From assembly GCA_963576735.1 (NCBI GenBank), contig OY755187.1, forward strand, positions 9,176,001 through 9,240,000: a stretch of DNA of 64,000 bases, written 5' to 3'. Source of the stretch: Bedellia somnulentella. Taxonomy: Eukaryota; Arthropoda; Insecta; Lepidoptera; Bedelliidae. The notes under the pieces were generated by a model. The model saw only the letters and a list, made by a program, of their open reading frames with translations. It ran no database searches and was not told the origin of the DNA. This document shows, piece by piece, positions 44,545 through 57,206 of this stretch (position 1 is its first letter; each line of letters begins with the position of its first letter). A program made the position numbers and the translations under genes.

Positions 44545-44690
44545 AAATAAAGGAAAGAAAAATTTCGACGCCCCCGTCGCTCTGCCATTGAGCTACCGTG
44601 TCAATGGCTGCCAGTGCGAAATTCTTCTATCCTTTTTTTCTTTTTTACACTTTTAAGTAGTGTTTGCGTTCCCTACCTCCGATAAATAAA
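44545..44690 (-). repeat. Element C copy 6, tRNA-like part deleted
   Basis: GGAAAGAAAAATTTCGACGC jumps straight to CCCCGTCGCTCTGCC. The B-box half of the module is absent. Confidence 0.75.
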
Positions 44691-44739
44691 TCTGAAGAGA
44701 GGTCAATTCTGTACATGTGAAATATATTTCAAAAATAAC

Positions 44740-45150
44740 TATTAGGAGGTGATTAGTGATCGATACTACTGCAATCAGTAAGTTTTTTGTCTGTCTGTCT
44801 GTCGGTTTGTATGTTCCTTATGGAAACAAAAACTACTTGACGGATTTTAACGAAAGTTGTAAGGGGAATTTTGGGAAAACGGGGGAAGATAATCCATTTT
44901 TTAAGCTTCCGTCACGTGTAACAGTTACAAAGAAATCATATATTACCGAAGTATTTGACATAAAATTGTCCAAAAAATATTCTCGAATAGCATGTGTCTA
45001 TCTTTTATGGTTGACTCACAATAACACGTGTAACTTCTGATAGCTTAGCAGTTCGGTTTATTCTGATTATATTTGTTTAATCATACGTTTATAATTCTCC
45101 CACTCATCCCTAATATAAAAAAGTTTACATTATAACCTTTAAAAAAAAAG
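44740..45150 (+). repeat. Degenerate lepidopteran repeat
   Basis: GTCTGTCTGTCTGTCGGTTT, AAACTACTTGACGGATTTTA, ATAGAAATCGGTAGAGAAA. The 94-codon frame inside is part of it. Confidence 0.5.
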
Positions 45151-45507
45151 AATCATAGAAATCGGTAGAGAAACACCCTATTAATTTACATATTACATAC
45201 TAGATGGCGCCAGTAGTTGCATCCTACATCGTGGTGTGATTTCTTTGTTAGATTTTTATTTGAAAATTTGCTTACTTACGGAAATACAGAACCGTTCATT
45301 AAAGTGCATTCAAAGTCACAAAGCTATAGTTGCACAGTTCAGGAGTGCTACTAATTGCAATCATTGCGCTAAATGTCACAAAGCTTGAGCAGTTATTGAA
45401 GAAACCTTAGATACTTAAAAACAACGCTACCCGTGTGAAGCTGGACCGATCCACTATCGATAATATAGTAGAAGGTGAACTATTTGAGTATATTTAGATC
45501 TTTTTTG
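45151..45507. other. AT-rich spacer
   Basis: Nothing recognised. Confidence 0.4.
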
Positions 45508-45768
45508 CTGTGTAGAGCCAGCTTAGAATGTCACTACCCCTTTCTACTCACGGGTGTCGTAAGAAGCGACTAACGGTATCGGGCCTTTTAAGTGGGTTTT
45601 TAGGCCATCGTACATAGACCCACCACCAACGATACTTTATGCCTATATATATCGTCATGTCCCCTATCAACTTCCAAATGTGGCTGAGAAGTTTCTAGCT
45701 CTGTAACTCTGGCTCTGGCTTTTTGGGATTTTGGATGCTGGCTTTTATGGCTGTGAGTGTAAGTATGT
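45508..45768 (+). mobile_element. SINE-A copy, full length
   Basis: GCTGTGTAGAGCCAGCTTAG to GGCTGTGAGTGTAAGTATG. Confidence 0.82.
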
Positions 45769-45854
45769 TCTTATGTCATTGTGCTGACAAAACTGGTTAA
45801 GACTCACTTTTAAGGATTTACCCAATGTTTTCCAACACTAAAAAAGTGACAATC

Positions 45855-46085
45855 TAGTGACAATCATTAATAAAGGAAAGAAAAGTTTCGACACCAGCGG
45901 GGATCGAACCCACGACTTCCGGGTATACGCCCCCGTCACCCTGCCAATTGAGCCTTAGTGTCAATGGCTTCTAGAGCGAAATTGGTCTTTCCTTTGTTTC
46001 TTTTACACTTTATAAGTAGTGTTAGCTTTTCTTTCCTTTATTTATTAGAAATAATCTTCACATGAGGTTTTCATGAACAAAAAGC
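45855..46085 (-). mobile_element. Element C copy 7
   Basis: The tRNA-like module (about 45890-45962) has the B box reversed GGATCGAACCC. The right end has CTTTCCTTTATTTATTAG and then the arm CACATGAGGTTTTCATGAAC, the inverted version of the left arms of copies 2 and 4. Confidence 0.82.
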
Positions 46086-46251
46086 ATTCTAATTATATTA
46101 TACGTAAATTATTTGTAACATTTAAAACGGAGATTTTTTTTGTTTGTTTTGTAATCAATGATTTTATCTTTTTTTATCATACATTTACTCACAATCGTAT
46201 TTAATTGATTTATTTCACGGTTATTCATTTTAAACAACATAATATGCTTGT

Positions 46252-46460
46252 TAGCTCAGTGAGAAAGAGCAGTGGCTCTAATGCAGGGGCGTGGGTTCTA
46301 ATCCTGGGTTGGGCGTTCAACACTGTGCATTTTCCAGTCACATGTTAGGTGTATTCATGTATTTAGGGTAAAGGCCTGCCTGCCTTTCATCACGCCGATG
46401 CACTTACCAGACAAAAATTGCGTATTTTAATCATCAGATACTACAATGTCAACTAATATT
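46252..46460 (+). mobile_element. SINE-G, tRNA-derived
   Basis: A box TTAGCTCAGTGAGAAAGAG and B box GGGTTCTAATCC. The body has AGGCCTGCCTGCC. Only one copy in the window. Confidence 0.6.
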
Positions 46461-46589
46461 CAGGAGTATTATTTCTTTTCTAAAGCCTCCTGGAACATAC
46501 AGCGCAAATGATGAGATTACTCAATCAACAACCTCTTTCAGTATGAATAAGAATAGCCATTTTAAATATATATAAAGGTTGAGTATTTT

Positions 46590-46745
46590 AAACCTTCTTA
46601 GGTAACTTTTCAATTCTTTTCTGCAACTGCAACCATTTTGCAATTTTCGTTTCCCTCTCAATTTCCAAAATAGGCTGAGGAATTTCCAATTCTAAAGGTC
46701 ACTACCCCTTATTTCGACACATGGCAGTGATGACTGTATGTATGT
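46590..46745 (+). repeat. SINE-A copy, worn
   Basis: CAATTTCCAAAATAGGCTGA and GACTGTATGTATGTA. It is the last transposon seen before the brat downstream region. Confidence 0.5.
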
Positions 46746-47854
46746 AATATTTAGTATTATGTATAAAGGGTAAGGTTTTAGAAAATAAAACAAACAATTT
46801 CAAACCTGTCTCATTTACATTACTGCTCATCATTCCAATACAACATACAAGTAAATTTATCATCAGATATTAAATTCTTACATGCTACTTAATTAAGTGT
46901 TGAATAACAAATATGTATTAGTATTACAACTTCTGATCCAATAGAACTGCCATGAGCATTGTGACTGTGAGTATGTATGCATGCTTTTCAACCCACACAC
47001 TTAAAAAATTAGCTTACAAAATTATCAAACATAAAAATGAACTCAAAACTCCATAATTATAGAGTGGAATGTATAAATTAAAGACAATTATATTTTGAAA
47101 CATTTAAGTTTTAAAAAACTAAACTTTCATAAATTATTATTAACTTAAGCCTCAAGTCAACATAAAGCGACCGTTATTTAAAAAAAGAACAAAAATTTAA
47201 GTTTTCTTTTTAAAATGTACGTTTTTTTGGACGCAGAGAAGAATATTTTAATTCCATTTCATTTTAACATCTTGAGAATATGCCACCTGTACACTAACTG
47301 ATTCCAGTGGCACCAAGTATTATTTATGTAAATATATATTTTACAAATGAAACAATTATATTATCAGTATTAATATTTTGACAACCATTAACTAACACAG
47401 ATTCCTACATGTTACATTTCAAATATTATTTCTAAAAAGGTAAGTAAAACCTTTATAAGTGAAAAAAGCAAACTTTAAGTAAAGTTGAAAACACAGAAAA
47501 TGCTTTTTCTTAAATTATTGTATGTATTAATAGAAAAGTCAAACGTGACTAGAAAATAAGCAAACACACGTAAAACAAATGTGGCAAAACGTTTTGAAGC
47601 TAACCTAATCCAAACTTCAACTGACTAGCTTCGTGGTTCAATAAATTAAAATAATAAATTAAATAAATTACAACTAACATTTTCAAAGAAATCAAACAAT
47701 ATAAATGGGAAGAAGTGCGGAAATAACAGAGGTGTAATATGGAGTGGGTTGTTAGTCCGATTTGTGCTTTCAGGCGAAACAAGTGATTTATAGGCAACCA
47801 TGAAAAGTAGGAGTTAAATCTAAATGTAACATGTACACTAAATATCTATATAGA

Positions 47855-47936
47855 CTGTCGCGATTGCGCTCCCCGTACCATGGACCAACAGATTATCGAC
47901 AAACCAAACGTACCGGATGAGGGACAATCGTGACAG
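47855..47936. ncRNA. GC-rich hairpin in the brat downstream region
   Basis: CTGTCGCGATTG at 47855-47866 can pair with CAATCGTGACAG at 47925-47936 (12 pairs with one G-U if the plus strand is read, one A-C mismatch on the minus). GTAC and CCC/GGG pairs continue inside. It stands out by GC content. It could be a pre-miRNA-like or UTR structure. Not a known miRNA that I recognise. Confidence 0.35.
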
Positions 47937-50900
47937 CTGTAAATTACCACACATTTAAAGTTAAATTCCTACACAGTTTTAAACCTTAATTATCGATTAG
48001 CATTCAAGTTCCATTATGAAAAAATATATTATCGGAAATATTTATCAACTTTTTTTAATTTTCAAACCACCCAAGAACAACTTAATTTATGCTGGCGACA
48101 ACCGATTTTTATAACTACTCGTAACCCCTAACAACACTTTGGCAACAAGTATTTTCATTTTACGATATCCCACCATTCATTCATAACAGTAACGTTAACA
48201 CCAAATAAGTCAACATTACTTCTTGAAAACTATGACGACCAATCAATTATGTTTTAATTGTTTTATCGCAAAGACAGCAAGGTGTCGGTAGAAGACGAAG
48301 TATCAATAATGTGACATCACAAGAGTTAGTAAGCTCAATCGCTTTGAACATCTTTCCGACTCTCAATTCCCCCTACCATCATTAATACGAATCGATATCA
48401 TATCCACCTACAAACAGATGAAAAACAACTTTATATTTTTTTTTCTTTTTTGGATTGTTTTTTTTCGTGATCAGTCTTAAAATTGAGTCATACCATCTAA
48501 TCAATAAATCTTAATTTTAACTGAATCCTAAAGTTACCTTAAATAAATACTAGGCCAAATTCAATATAAATAAATAATTGAATTTAAGTAAATTTTAATG
48601 CATAATCGAATTTGGCAAGCGACTTGATGGAAAATTATTTTTAAAGACAAATAAAGACTGTTTTAAAACTTTCTTAGTTCGATTCGCATCATTTTGCTTG
48701 TCATGCTATATTTAAGAAAGGGAAATTTTTACCGTCTAAGGAAAAGGCTCCACTAATAAGGCTCACGGGGAAACTACTATTCAACCATAACACATCTTGT
48801 TTTATTATCGTGTTTAGCGATCAACATTACATAGTTATATATTAGTCTTAATGCTAAAGAGTACAAAAAATAAAGAAAATTTTTATGAATAGATGGAAAA
48901 CAACAAGTACAGACTGGCTCTATCGCCAACTATAAGAACAACATTTTTAACATTATGATACGACACTTATTAAATAGAAACAAGAGATTATGTGATTTCC
49001 TCACTATTATCAAGTGTTTTTCAGTTTACTCTCGCTTTAGCAATAATAGGAATTATTGTTAGTGTAAGAAAATACACCAACGACATTTCTTCTTCACAGG
49101 ATATCGAATGCCATCAGCATCAGTGTTTTAGTTTTAAGCAACTGCACACTCTATTGAATAATCAGAAATGAACAGTTTTGCTTCGTTGTGCAAAGATCAA
49201 ATTAAATTTTATACTTTTTGCGCTTAAGATATCTGAGCCTAACCCTCTTCTAAGTTGCCCTTTCAACAATATCTTAAGATTTGACTTTTGGTTAATAACT
49301 ACATCCTTTAGAAATGGTTCTCTGTAGTAACAATAGCTTAGAGAGATACGAAACCTATTGTTACAATTTACAAAAGATATAATGTATAAGGCAAGTCGTT
49401 GCGAGCGGAGAACTTTACACACATTGATAAATTTGTTACTGGAAATCATTTTACTCATAGAAAGTTGAGTTTTTGATGTTTCCCACCGATCATCCTCTAT
49501 GTATCAAAAATATGAGCTAAATGCTCTTAGCACTTTCCCTTAGCGAATCTCAATAGAACAGTCTCAGTACATTACACAGATGAGTAGGTAACAAGTATCA
49601 AGATTTAATGGGGATATGCACAATTCAAAGATAAAACCAACAATACATTAATTTTAAGATTACATTAAGTTACAGAGTAATCTATGTATGAAAACTACGA
49701 TTTACACTATACTATTTTAAATAATGTGATTTATTCATAATCGAATCCAACTCGTTCTCAATTGGATCTTAGTTAGTTTTTGAAAAGTTTCATAAAGGTT
49801 TAAAGTATTCCCTTAATTTTAAGGCCACTGTGCATAATGGTGTTTCGGTAAGATTTAAAAGTATATTATTAATGAGTAGATATTAAAAAGGACTTACACT
49901 GGCCTTACAAGTCAAGTGCTTAGTGCAATATTGCTCAGTATAGAGCAGGGACTTAAGTTTGAAGCTAGATTAATTCATGGTTATATAATTCGCACCTTAC
50001 TTCCTACGCTCCATTGTGAAGTAATCCTGAACGCTTTCGAAGCCAATGCCAATTGATATTCACGTTTCACTACAAACGAATTTTGGTTCCAACTCATTAT
50101 ACTACAGTTCAGTAAAGGTACAAAACGGAGGCAGACCATGCCGTCTGGAGCTCAAGATGTGACTCCTTACATACTAAAATATTTAACATTAGCCAATGCG
50201 ATATCTAAAAATACGGCTACATCGTAAGCTAAGTAGGATAAAATTTATCATAAGCAATGTGTTAAACGTATCGCTGGCAGGAGTGTTATTTATATTTGTG
50301 TGGACATTATGAAGCAACGTACATCGAGCCTGCATATTTTAACGTGCATACATTTTTACAACATTATAATCTATAAGCATTAAGTAAGCGACTAGATCAA
50401 TTTTAGAAAGATTCCAAATTTTAATACGCCTTACACGATGTTTGCCGCACACAAAACCTCCTTCTCAAATAAAAAGCATTCTCTAGTAACTCTCAATTTT
50501 GCTACGATGCCAAATTGACCACTAAGTGGACGATATGTCGTGTTTCGTTCCGTGAAACATTAAACTATTAAACATCTATTACTCCATCAACATTGTTTAG
50601 GTGAATTCAGTTTAATATTGTCATTGCCGAAAAATAAACCTATTATTAACGAACATGTTTCACTAACCCTCTTTATTCAATCTAATCGTCCTCCTGATAT
50701 GTCATTAGCTACATCACACCTATCTTTGATTACCATTTGCATTTGGAATCTTTCCAAGTACAAAAATATTATGTATAACGCACACGCCTTATCATAAATT
50801 TATCTAACACGTTACAAAATATTAATTTTCAACCGCTCACTTCTATCCTACGTATTCTTCTTATTTGACACATCCAAAAAATCTCTTGATTAATTGGCAA

Positions 50901-52378
50901 ATCAATGATAATTGAATTTCAATCTTATTTGCCGCGACAAATACCTAAAACCATTAGCGTTAAGAAAATAAATACTATTTATTTGCAAACATTAATAACT
51001 AACTTAAGCGATTATTAAAATATTTTTACCATAAAATGTATCATAAATTCAAACGACAGTTTTCAAACATTTAGTAAGTTTTCTCTGCAATTGGAGGGCT
51101 TTGTGCTATCATGTGCAATAGGTTCCTACAAACAACAATGTATTATTCACCAGATTTATTACAATTAAAATAGTTACCCGAAATTCGTTTATATAACTGT
51201 TAGATTTCGAATGGAAAATGTACATTTTATAAGTAACATATCGGTAATAGTTAAAGTTATGACACTTCACAAAGCTGTCTTGAATCGCAATAATGCAAAT
51301 ATTGGGAATTGAAATTGAATTCGGGATTTAAAAAAGCGCCTTGGATATTAAATACACTTGAAGATTATTTAAACATTCAAGAATAATAAAATGCAATCAA
51401 AGCATCCAAAATATTAATATCATATATTACTTTCGACTCATAACGACCTAAGCAATGAATTTCTAGTCGAAAAGGGACCTCAAAAGTATGTGAACTGACA
51501 ACATTCCGTGCACGTACTAATTATATTTTTAAATACAAAATAAATGAACAACAATGCAACATCGGCGGTCTGTATAAAGAAAGCGATGACAAAAATATAT
51601 TATTATCAAAATACAATAAAAGTTATTAAAAAAAGTCGTTACAATTCCTGAGCAATCATTTCATACCCGCTTTTTGATTTAAAAATCAAATAGAGAAGCG
51701 AAATATATTCTTAATGTTTTTTTATAAAACAAACCTCACGACTACGAATAACAATAGATCCCTCTATTGTTGCCCAACCTCCGTGGTTGACAATCAGTCA
51801 ATAGGTTAAGCTCTATAAAATTCAACATTCCACCGATACATAATTTAATTTCAAATGTTCAATTCATTTAACCACATACAATTTGACAAGCTAACATTTT
51901 ATACAATATTTTACCACGATGATACATTAACAGGTAATTATGTATCTGTTACAAAATCACCGTAAACAATGGGTATACATACGTAGAATTACCGATATGG
52001 ATCGAGTTGTATAGTCTAATTCGGCATTGCAGGACTTCTACCATCACTAATTCAACTCACTTTGGCTACACTCCTCAACATCTATATCATTTCTTAGGAC
52101 TTAAGGTAGTTCTCAATATCTCCGCTTGAGGAAATATGTCTTAAGTGTATGGTAGACGTACCGATATAAACAACATTACTACCTATATATGTAAATCACT
52201 CGATGCAACAACGCGACTTGCCAACTTTTATAAAACCCCTAAGAACAACGTCTACCCAAGTAGCTTACTTTTATAAAAAATACACACTTTTCATTCTCTA
52301 AATGTTGCCATGTCATTTCACTTGTTCTGATCCCGGCATCCTTACACTAGACACTACAAACAGTACTTAAAACTATTA

Positions 52379-52386
52379 TATTTACA
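52379..52386 (-). promoter_or_regulatory. Pumilio-type site in brat 3' UTR
   Basis: Minus strand TGTAAATA, matching the PUF consensus TGTANATA. Brat acts with Pumilio and Nanos, so feedback is possible but inferred. Confidence 0.35.
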
Positions 52387-55300
52387 ATCGACACACTTCC
52401 TGCATTGATTTTTGTAGTAATGGAGTATTAAGACTTGATGCTTTATCATAATCTGCACGGGTGCACATGCACATTTGAGAGGAGTAAAGTAAAAAAGGGA
52501 AATTCGATGAAAACTATTCCGTAGATGACAGCACATCTTTGAATGCTTTCATGACAGAAACCTTCTCATGATTTTCTACTTAGACGCGCTCAAGTACAAT
52601 GTTTCGATGACGGTTTCTTTTCGCTTGTAAGACTTAACTTAGTATGGAGTGAATATGTGGAATGTTAATTTTACCTTAAGAAAATTGCGGAGTATAAAAT
52701 TATAAACGTCTGATAAGCCTAGCCCTTGCTTACGTCACTAATAGGAGTAAAAGACGACTTAGGATATATTAGTAAAATGTTCCCTATGATAATTGACATG
52801 GAAAGTGTACTTTTTTGGATAGCTTTTTTCTCATTTTCTTATCAAGTTTAAAAGCTGTGCAGCTGTAATGTGTTAAATTCTTTTAAGGTAAGATTAAGTA
52901 GCAGAAAGTGGTATAAAAGTAAAGCTTAGTTATTAAATTGGGATAGTGGTAAGTACTTATTATCAATGTATTTTATTTATAGCCTATCTCATAAGAATTT
53001 GTAATGTCGTAGTCTTAAAAGCAAATGGAGCTGATTACTTTTACCGCCTAGATCGACCGCCAGTCATTTCAAAGTTTTTCTAAATGGAAGACCCAAGCTT
53101 TCGTGAAAACAAAGAATTTCCCGTTAAAAATACTCATTAGTCTAAGTGTGGGCCTTTTAAATGCTCTACTAGATATACACACATAAATGTCTACTAAGAA
53201 AAGCCTTGCTTTCTACTTATTTGGTGCAGGTTTATGATTCTATTCTCTCTCATTGTCACTAAAGAAAAGTTTAGAATGAGAAAGAAATAAAATGCGGATG
53301 AGTCGTATTACCTAATGGAGTAGAAAAATAAGGAATACTTATTTTATTTCTATTGTGTACTAAAGAATTATTAAGTTAACTCTGTTTATAGAATACTATA
53401 CGACCACAATTGTCGTCGGGGACTAAACTCAGTTGACCAATACTGATCAACTGTTAATTGGACGTGCTATGCACTCAAAGCTGTGATAATATAAAAGAAC
53501 ACTAATTTCCTAATAACCCTAAAATTTCAAAGCTCTTAAAATATTCTAAGATGTACTATTGCTTTCATTTTGCCCTTTTCCAAGGATCTATAAAAATACT
53601 TACGTTTTTTAAATCGAAAACTTGTTTTGTTTGTTCCCAACACCAACTGTTCGAGAATTAAACTCACATGCACATCCATTCTCATATATCTATGACCAAA
53701 CAATCTATTTGCAATGAATCTACAGCACGAAAAAGCAAAATGTATTGGTTTCAACCATAAAAATTCCTACTTTATAAACTGAACAATTGATAATTTCTAG
53801 ACTGTATTTAAATTGCTGTGGGATTTTTCTGTTTTCATTAATTAAGTGCCTTTAAAGCCTTAGGGTGGAATAATAAATGTGGCACTAAGTTTTATTAAAA
53901 ATGTCTTATATGATTGAGGAGTACTATACTTTTTAGATATTGTATTGTGAAAAAATTGTGTAAGTTGCGTTATAAAACAAAAGTGATTGATACTCCAAAT
54001 GTCTACGATACTTAGCAAAAACTCAAAGCGAAAAACTACATTCGTTTCATCCATAATGTTTTAGTTAATGTATGAAAAAAATGTGCGTGAACTAATAAAA
54101 GCAAAATACGGGCAAAAAAATAAAACACACATAAAATTGCAATGAACTGGTATTATTAAAAAAGCAATTATACAACAAAAATAACTCAAAACAAAACGAT
54201 GTACATTAATTTAAGAACAAATGTTTTATACAAATAACTAAAAAATAATAATATAATAGTTATAACAACAAACATGGACAAAATATATTTCAAAGACAAA
54301 ACATGTTTTTCAATCAAATCAGTCGTTGAGTTTTAAAAATGCAATTTATGAGAATAAACGTGTTTCGTTTTATAAAGTTTATTTTTACTTATATTATGCA
54401 AATGATGTAGAAAAACTAATCAAATGTAAAACGAAAACTTCCAAATTATTATAATTAAGAACTAAAAAACATCTCTCTGCAAATCATTTAAGTAATGAAT
54501 TCATCATCAAAGAAAGTGACATTTTTTCTGCATAAGATTATATTATGTAGTTGTCATAATACGAAAGTTTTGATAAAAAGTTCTGATGTTTATATCATAA
54601 TTAAAATTACATTTAAATACATCAAATAGAAGCGTAAGAGAAAAATTACATTATCAGTAAAAACTACAGCAAGGTTAAAAAAATGCACTTACGGTACACC
54701 TATTTTAAAAATTGTTGCATATTTTTACGATAAAATAATCCAAAAAAATCTAATCCTAAGTTCTAAATCGAATCTGCTGGGCCACAACCCATCTACAATA
54801 AAGTAAGTAAAAAAAATATTCGAGTTTAGAAGTTCACTCGCATAACCGATGCTTATATTTATTGTGACAAATTGTGGTCAAGCAGTGACACTGGCAGATG
54901 ACAGACAAAAAGTACAGACATCTCTTTGCACAAATATCAATGGATTACAAGAAACAAAACATTATTTTTTAATTTGGCTCAACTTAATTGAAATCCAAAC
55001 TAAGATTGTTTTCGGGTTCTTGTTTAACCTTAGTTTAGTTTCTTTTAATCCAGTGAATATTGTTCGAAATCAGTGTTACTGTAATATTGTATCGAAGGCA
55101 TGCCGAAGCGTATTTGATACATCACTTATATGTGCGTTGCAAAAAAATACTGAAAATATTTTAAAGAACAAGAGTTTTCTACTAAAACAAATTTAAGTAG
55201 ATGTTGGATTATAAGTACCATAGCTCTTAGTTCTACTTAGTATTCTAATTGAAAATACTTGCTTTCCTGTTTTAGAATATTATTTGGAATGATTACTTCT

Positions 55301-55450
55301 ATAAAACAATTTTAGCTAGTAATATTTATAATTCAGATCACTGTGTATTAAAAAGAAATAACAAAACGAGAATAGATAAATTATTTTTCAGGGGTCTGTA
55401 ACTAATAGTATTTCTCAGTTAACTTAATGAATATATTCTTTATTTATACA

Positions 55451-55458
55451 TATTTACA
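55451..55458 (-). promoter_or_regulatory. Pumilio-type site in brat 3' UTR
   Basis: Second exact TGTAAATA on the minus strand, just upstream (in transcript sense) of an AATAAA near 55440. Confidence 0.4.
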
Positions 55459-57206
55459 CTTATAACAAATCTAATCAAATCACAACATGGCTTATGGCAC
55501 AAAATACGCAGGTGTAGCAATAAGCACATAGTTGATCAACAAACTCCCTGGCATGCCTTCAATAACGGAGAGGTAATTCCTGTGCGGAAATATCACCAGT
55601 GTTTTAAAAAACTCATATAAACTAGCGCATATTCTACTGCAGATCAAACTATGAACATTAAAAGCTCCAAATTGAGAGCATCAGATCTCTTCATTGTCAT
55701 AATAAGCTTAACAAAAAAATCTACTTATAAAAATACACAATAACTAAGGAAACCAAATCTAACAAAAATCCAAACTAAAATAATTTCACTAACACACGCA
55801 AACACACGATAAATGGAGTAAAAAAGAAAATAGTAGCATGACATGAATAAACTAAGTAAATAGTAAAAACGTTACATGCACCGTTATAATACTAGTTACA
55901 AAAATAATAAAAAAATGTCTCAGTAAAAAATATCTTACCCAATTAACAATGATTGTATTACTATTTCCTAACGAGCCAAATAATACTAAGCCACTAACAG
56001 AACTTGTCATTTTTTCCTAAAATCATCTAGCGATACGACCCACCTTAGCTCTAATAGTTACTTCACCGAGTCAGAAGAACTTTTACAACTAAAAAGTAAT
56101 ATTGGAAAGTTTGCGAACGATAAAATTTTGAAATCTGGACTCAGTGACTAGGCGGTAAAACGTTGGGCCAAAATATGTATAGAATATAAATTAAACTTAA
56201 CAAAAGTCCACGTATCCACGGAATAGTAAGTCTACAATCACCGTTAGATATATTCTAAAATGCTTTCATAATACTCAAAGTTCACGAATTTGGGCGAAAC
56301 ATTGCAACCACCACACCGACGAGCGAGGCCGTCAGTCATGTGCTCAGCAAATGCAATCATGTCGTCATTACTCCATTTAAAAAAACTATTGCGTAATTTA
56401 TCTAAAGCGCCTCAGTCCATTTTTGTCATTGATTTAAACCTTAAACCACCATCATCGAATTACCTAATTTTGTAACTATATCAAGAGAGTAATAACTAAA
56501 GATTGTCCATGTCAGCTCAATCAATTTAACACTTACCTAATAATAATGTAACAACATCTTATTTAGTTTTATAATGATAATTACCGTCGACACAGAATAA
56601 GTGCTAATTAAAACAGGAAGTGCTATCGTGCCGAAGAATCCTTATAACTAACAACAACACCGGTCGATGCTCTCTTATTAAGATAAAATCACACGCTTAA
56701 CGCCTAACAATTTGTTAAGTAATAATAGTTAAAATATTGGTCCAACAAATGGGCTAAATAATACAAATGCCCTCAATATTCATCCCTAATTTTAACGTTG
56801 CGGGATATGAAAAAATATTATTCAATAGATTAAGAAATGATAAGATTCGAGAACACCGTTCACATATTACGATCGATCCAACGGAATAATCTCTACCCTT
56901 AAATATTCGAATAACAATGTCAATACTATAAACTAATCTCAATACAGTTTCGATTTATGTTCATACAGAGATCTCATGCCGAATTAACATGTTACGATTA
57001 TTTTATTACGCAGAGTTTTATAGTTTGATTTGATCACACCGAGACAGTCGCGACTGATACACTTCCATTTTTATAAAAAATCTTTCACTTTTCGAAATTG
57101 ACACCACTTATTGGACAGAAAACTTCACTCGCGGATTTCTGGAAAAGTAGTCTAGTGGCCTACGTTTCGTCGGTCAATCGGATCTCTTGTGATCAGAGCG
57201 GGAGCT

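Larger units (their letters stand above)
46760..57206 (-). other. brat: Putative very long brat 3' UTR, repeat-free
   Basis: 10.4 kb of AT-rich DNA after the brat stop codon. I find no SINE, LINE, MITE or tRNA-like sequence in it, whereas the preceding 46 kb carry roughly one repeat per 500 bp. It has no supported coding frame; the 115-codon frame at 54849-55196 on the plus strand has no family features. Minus-strand AATAAA signals occur at 57007-57002 (about 200 bases after the stop), near 55440 and at 48806-48801. Fly brat has strongly lengthened neural 3' UTRs, which is the basis for this reading. The far end is not defined. Confidence 0.5.

Noticed and set aside
54849..55196. 115-codon plus-strand frame in the brat downstream region
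   Set aside because: Low-complexity AT-driven composition, no start context, no splice sites and no family resemblance.
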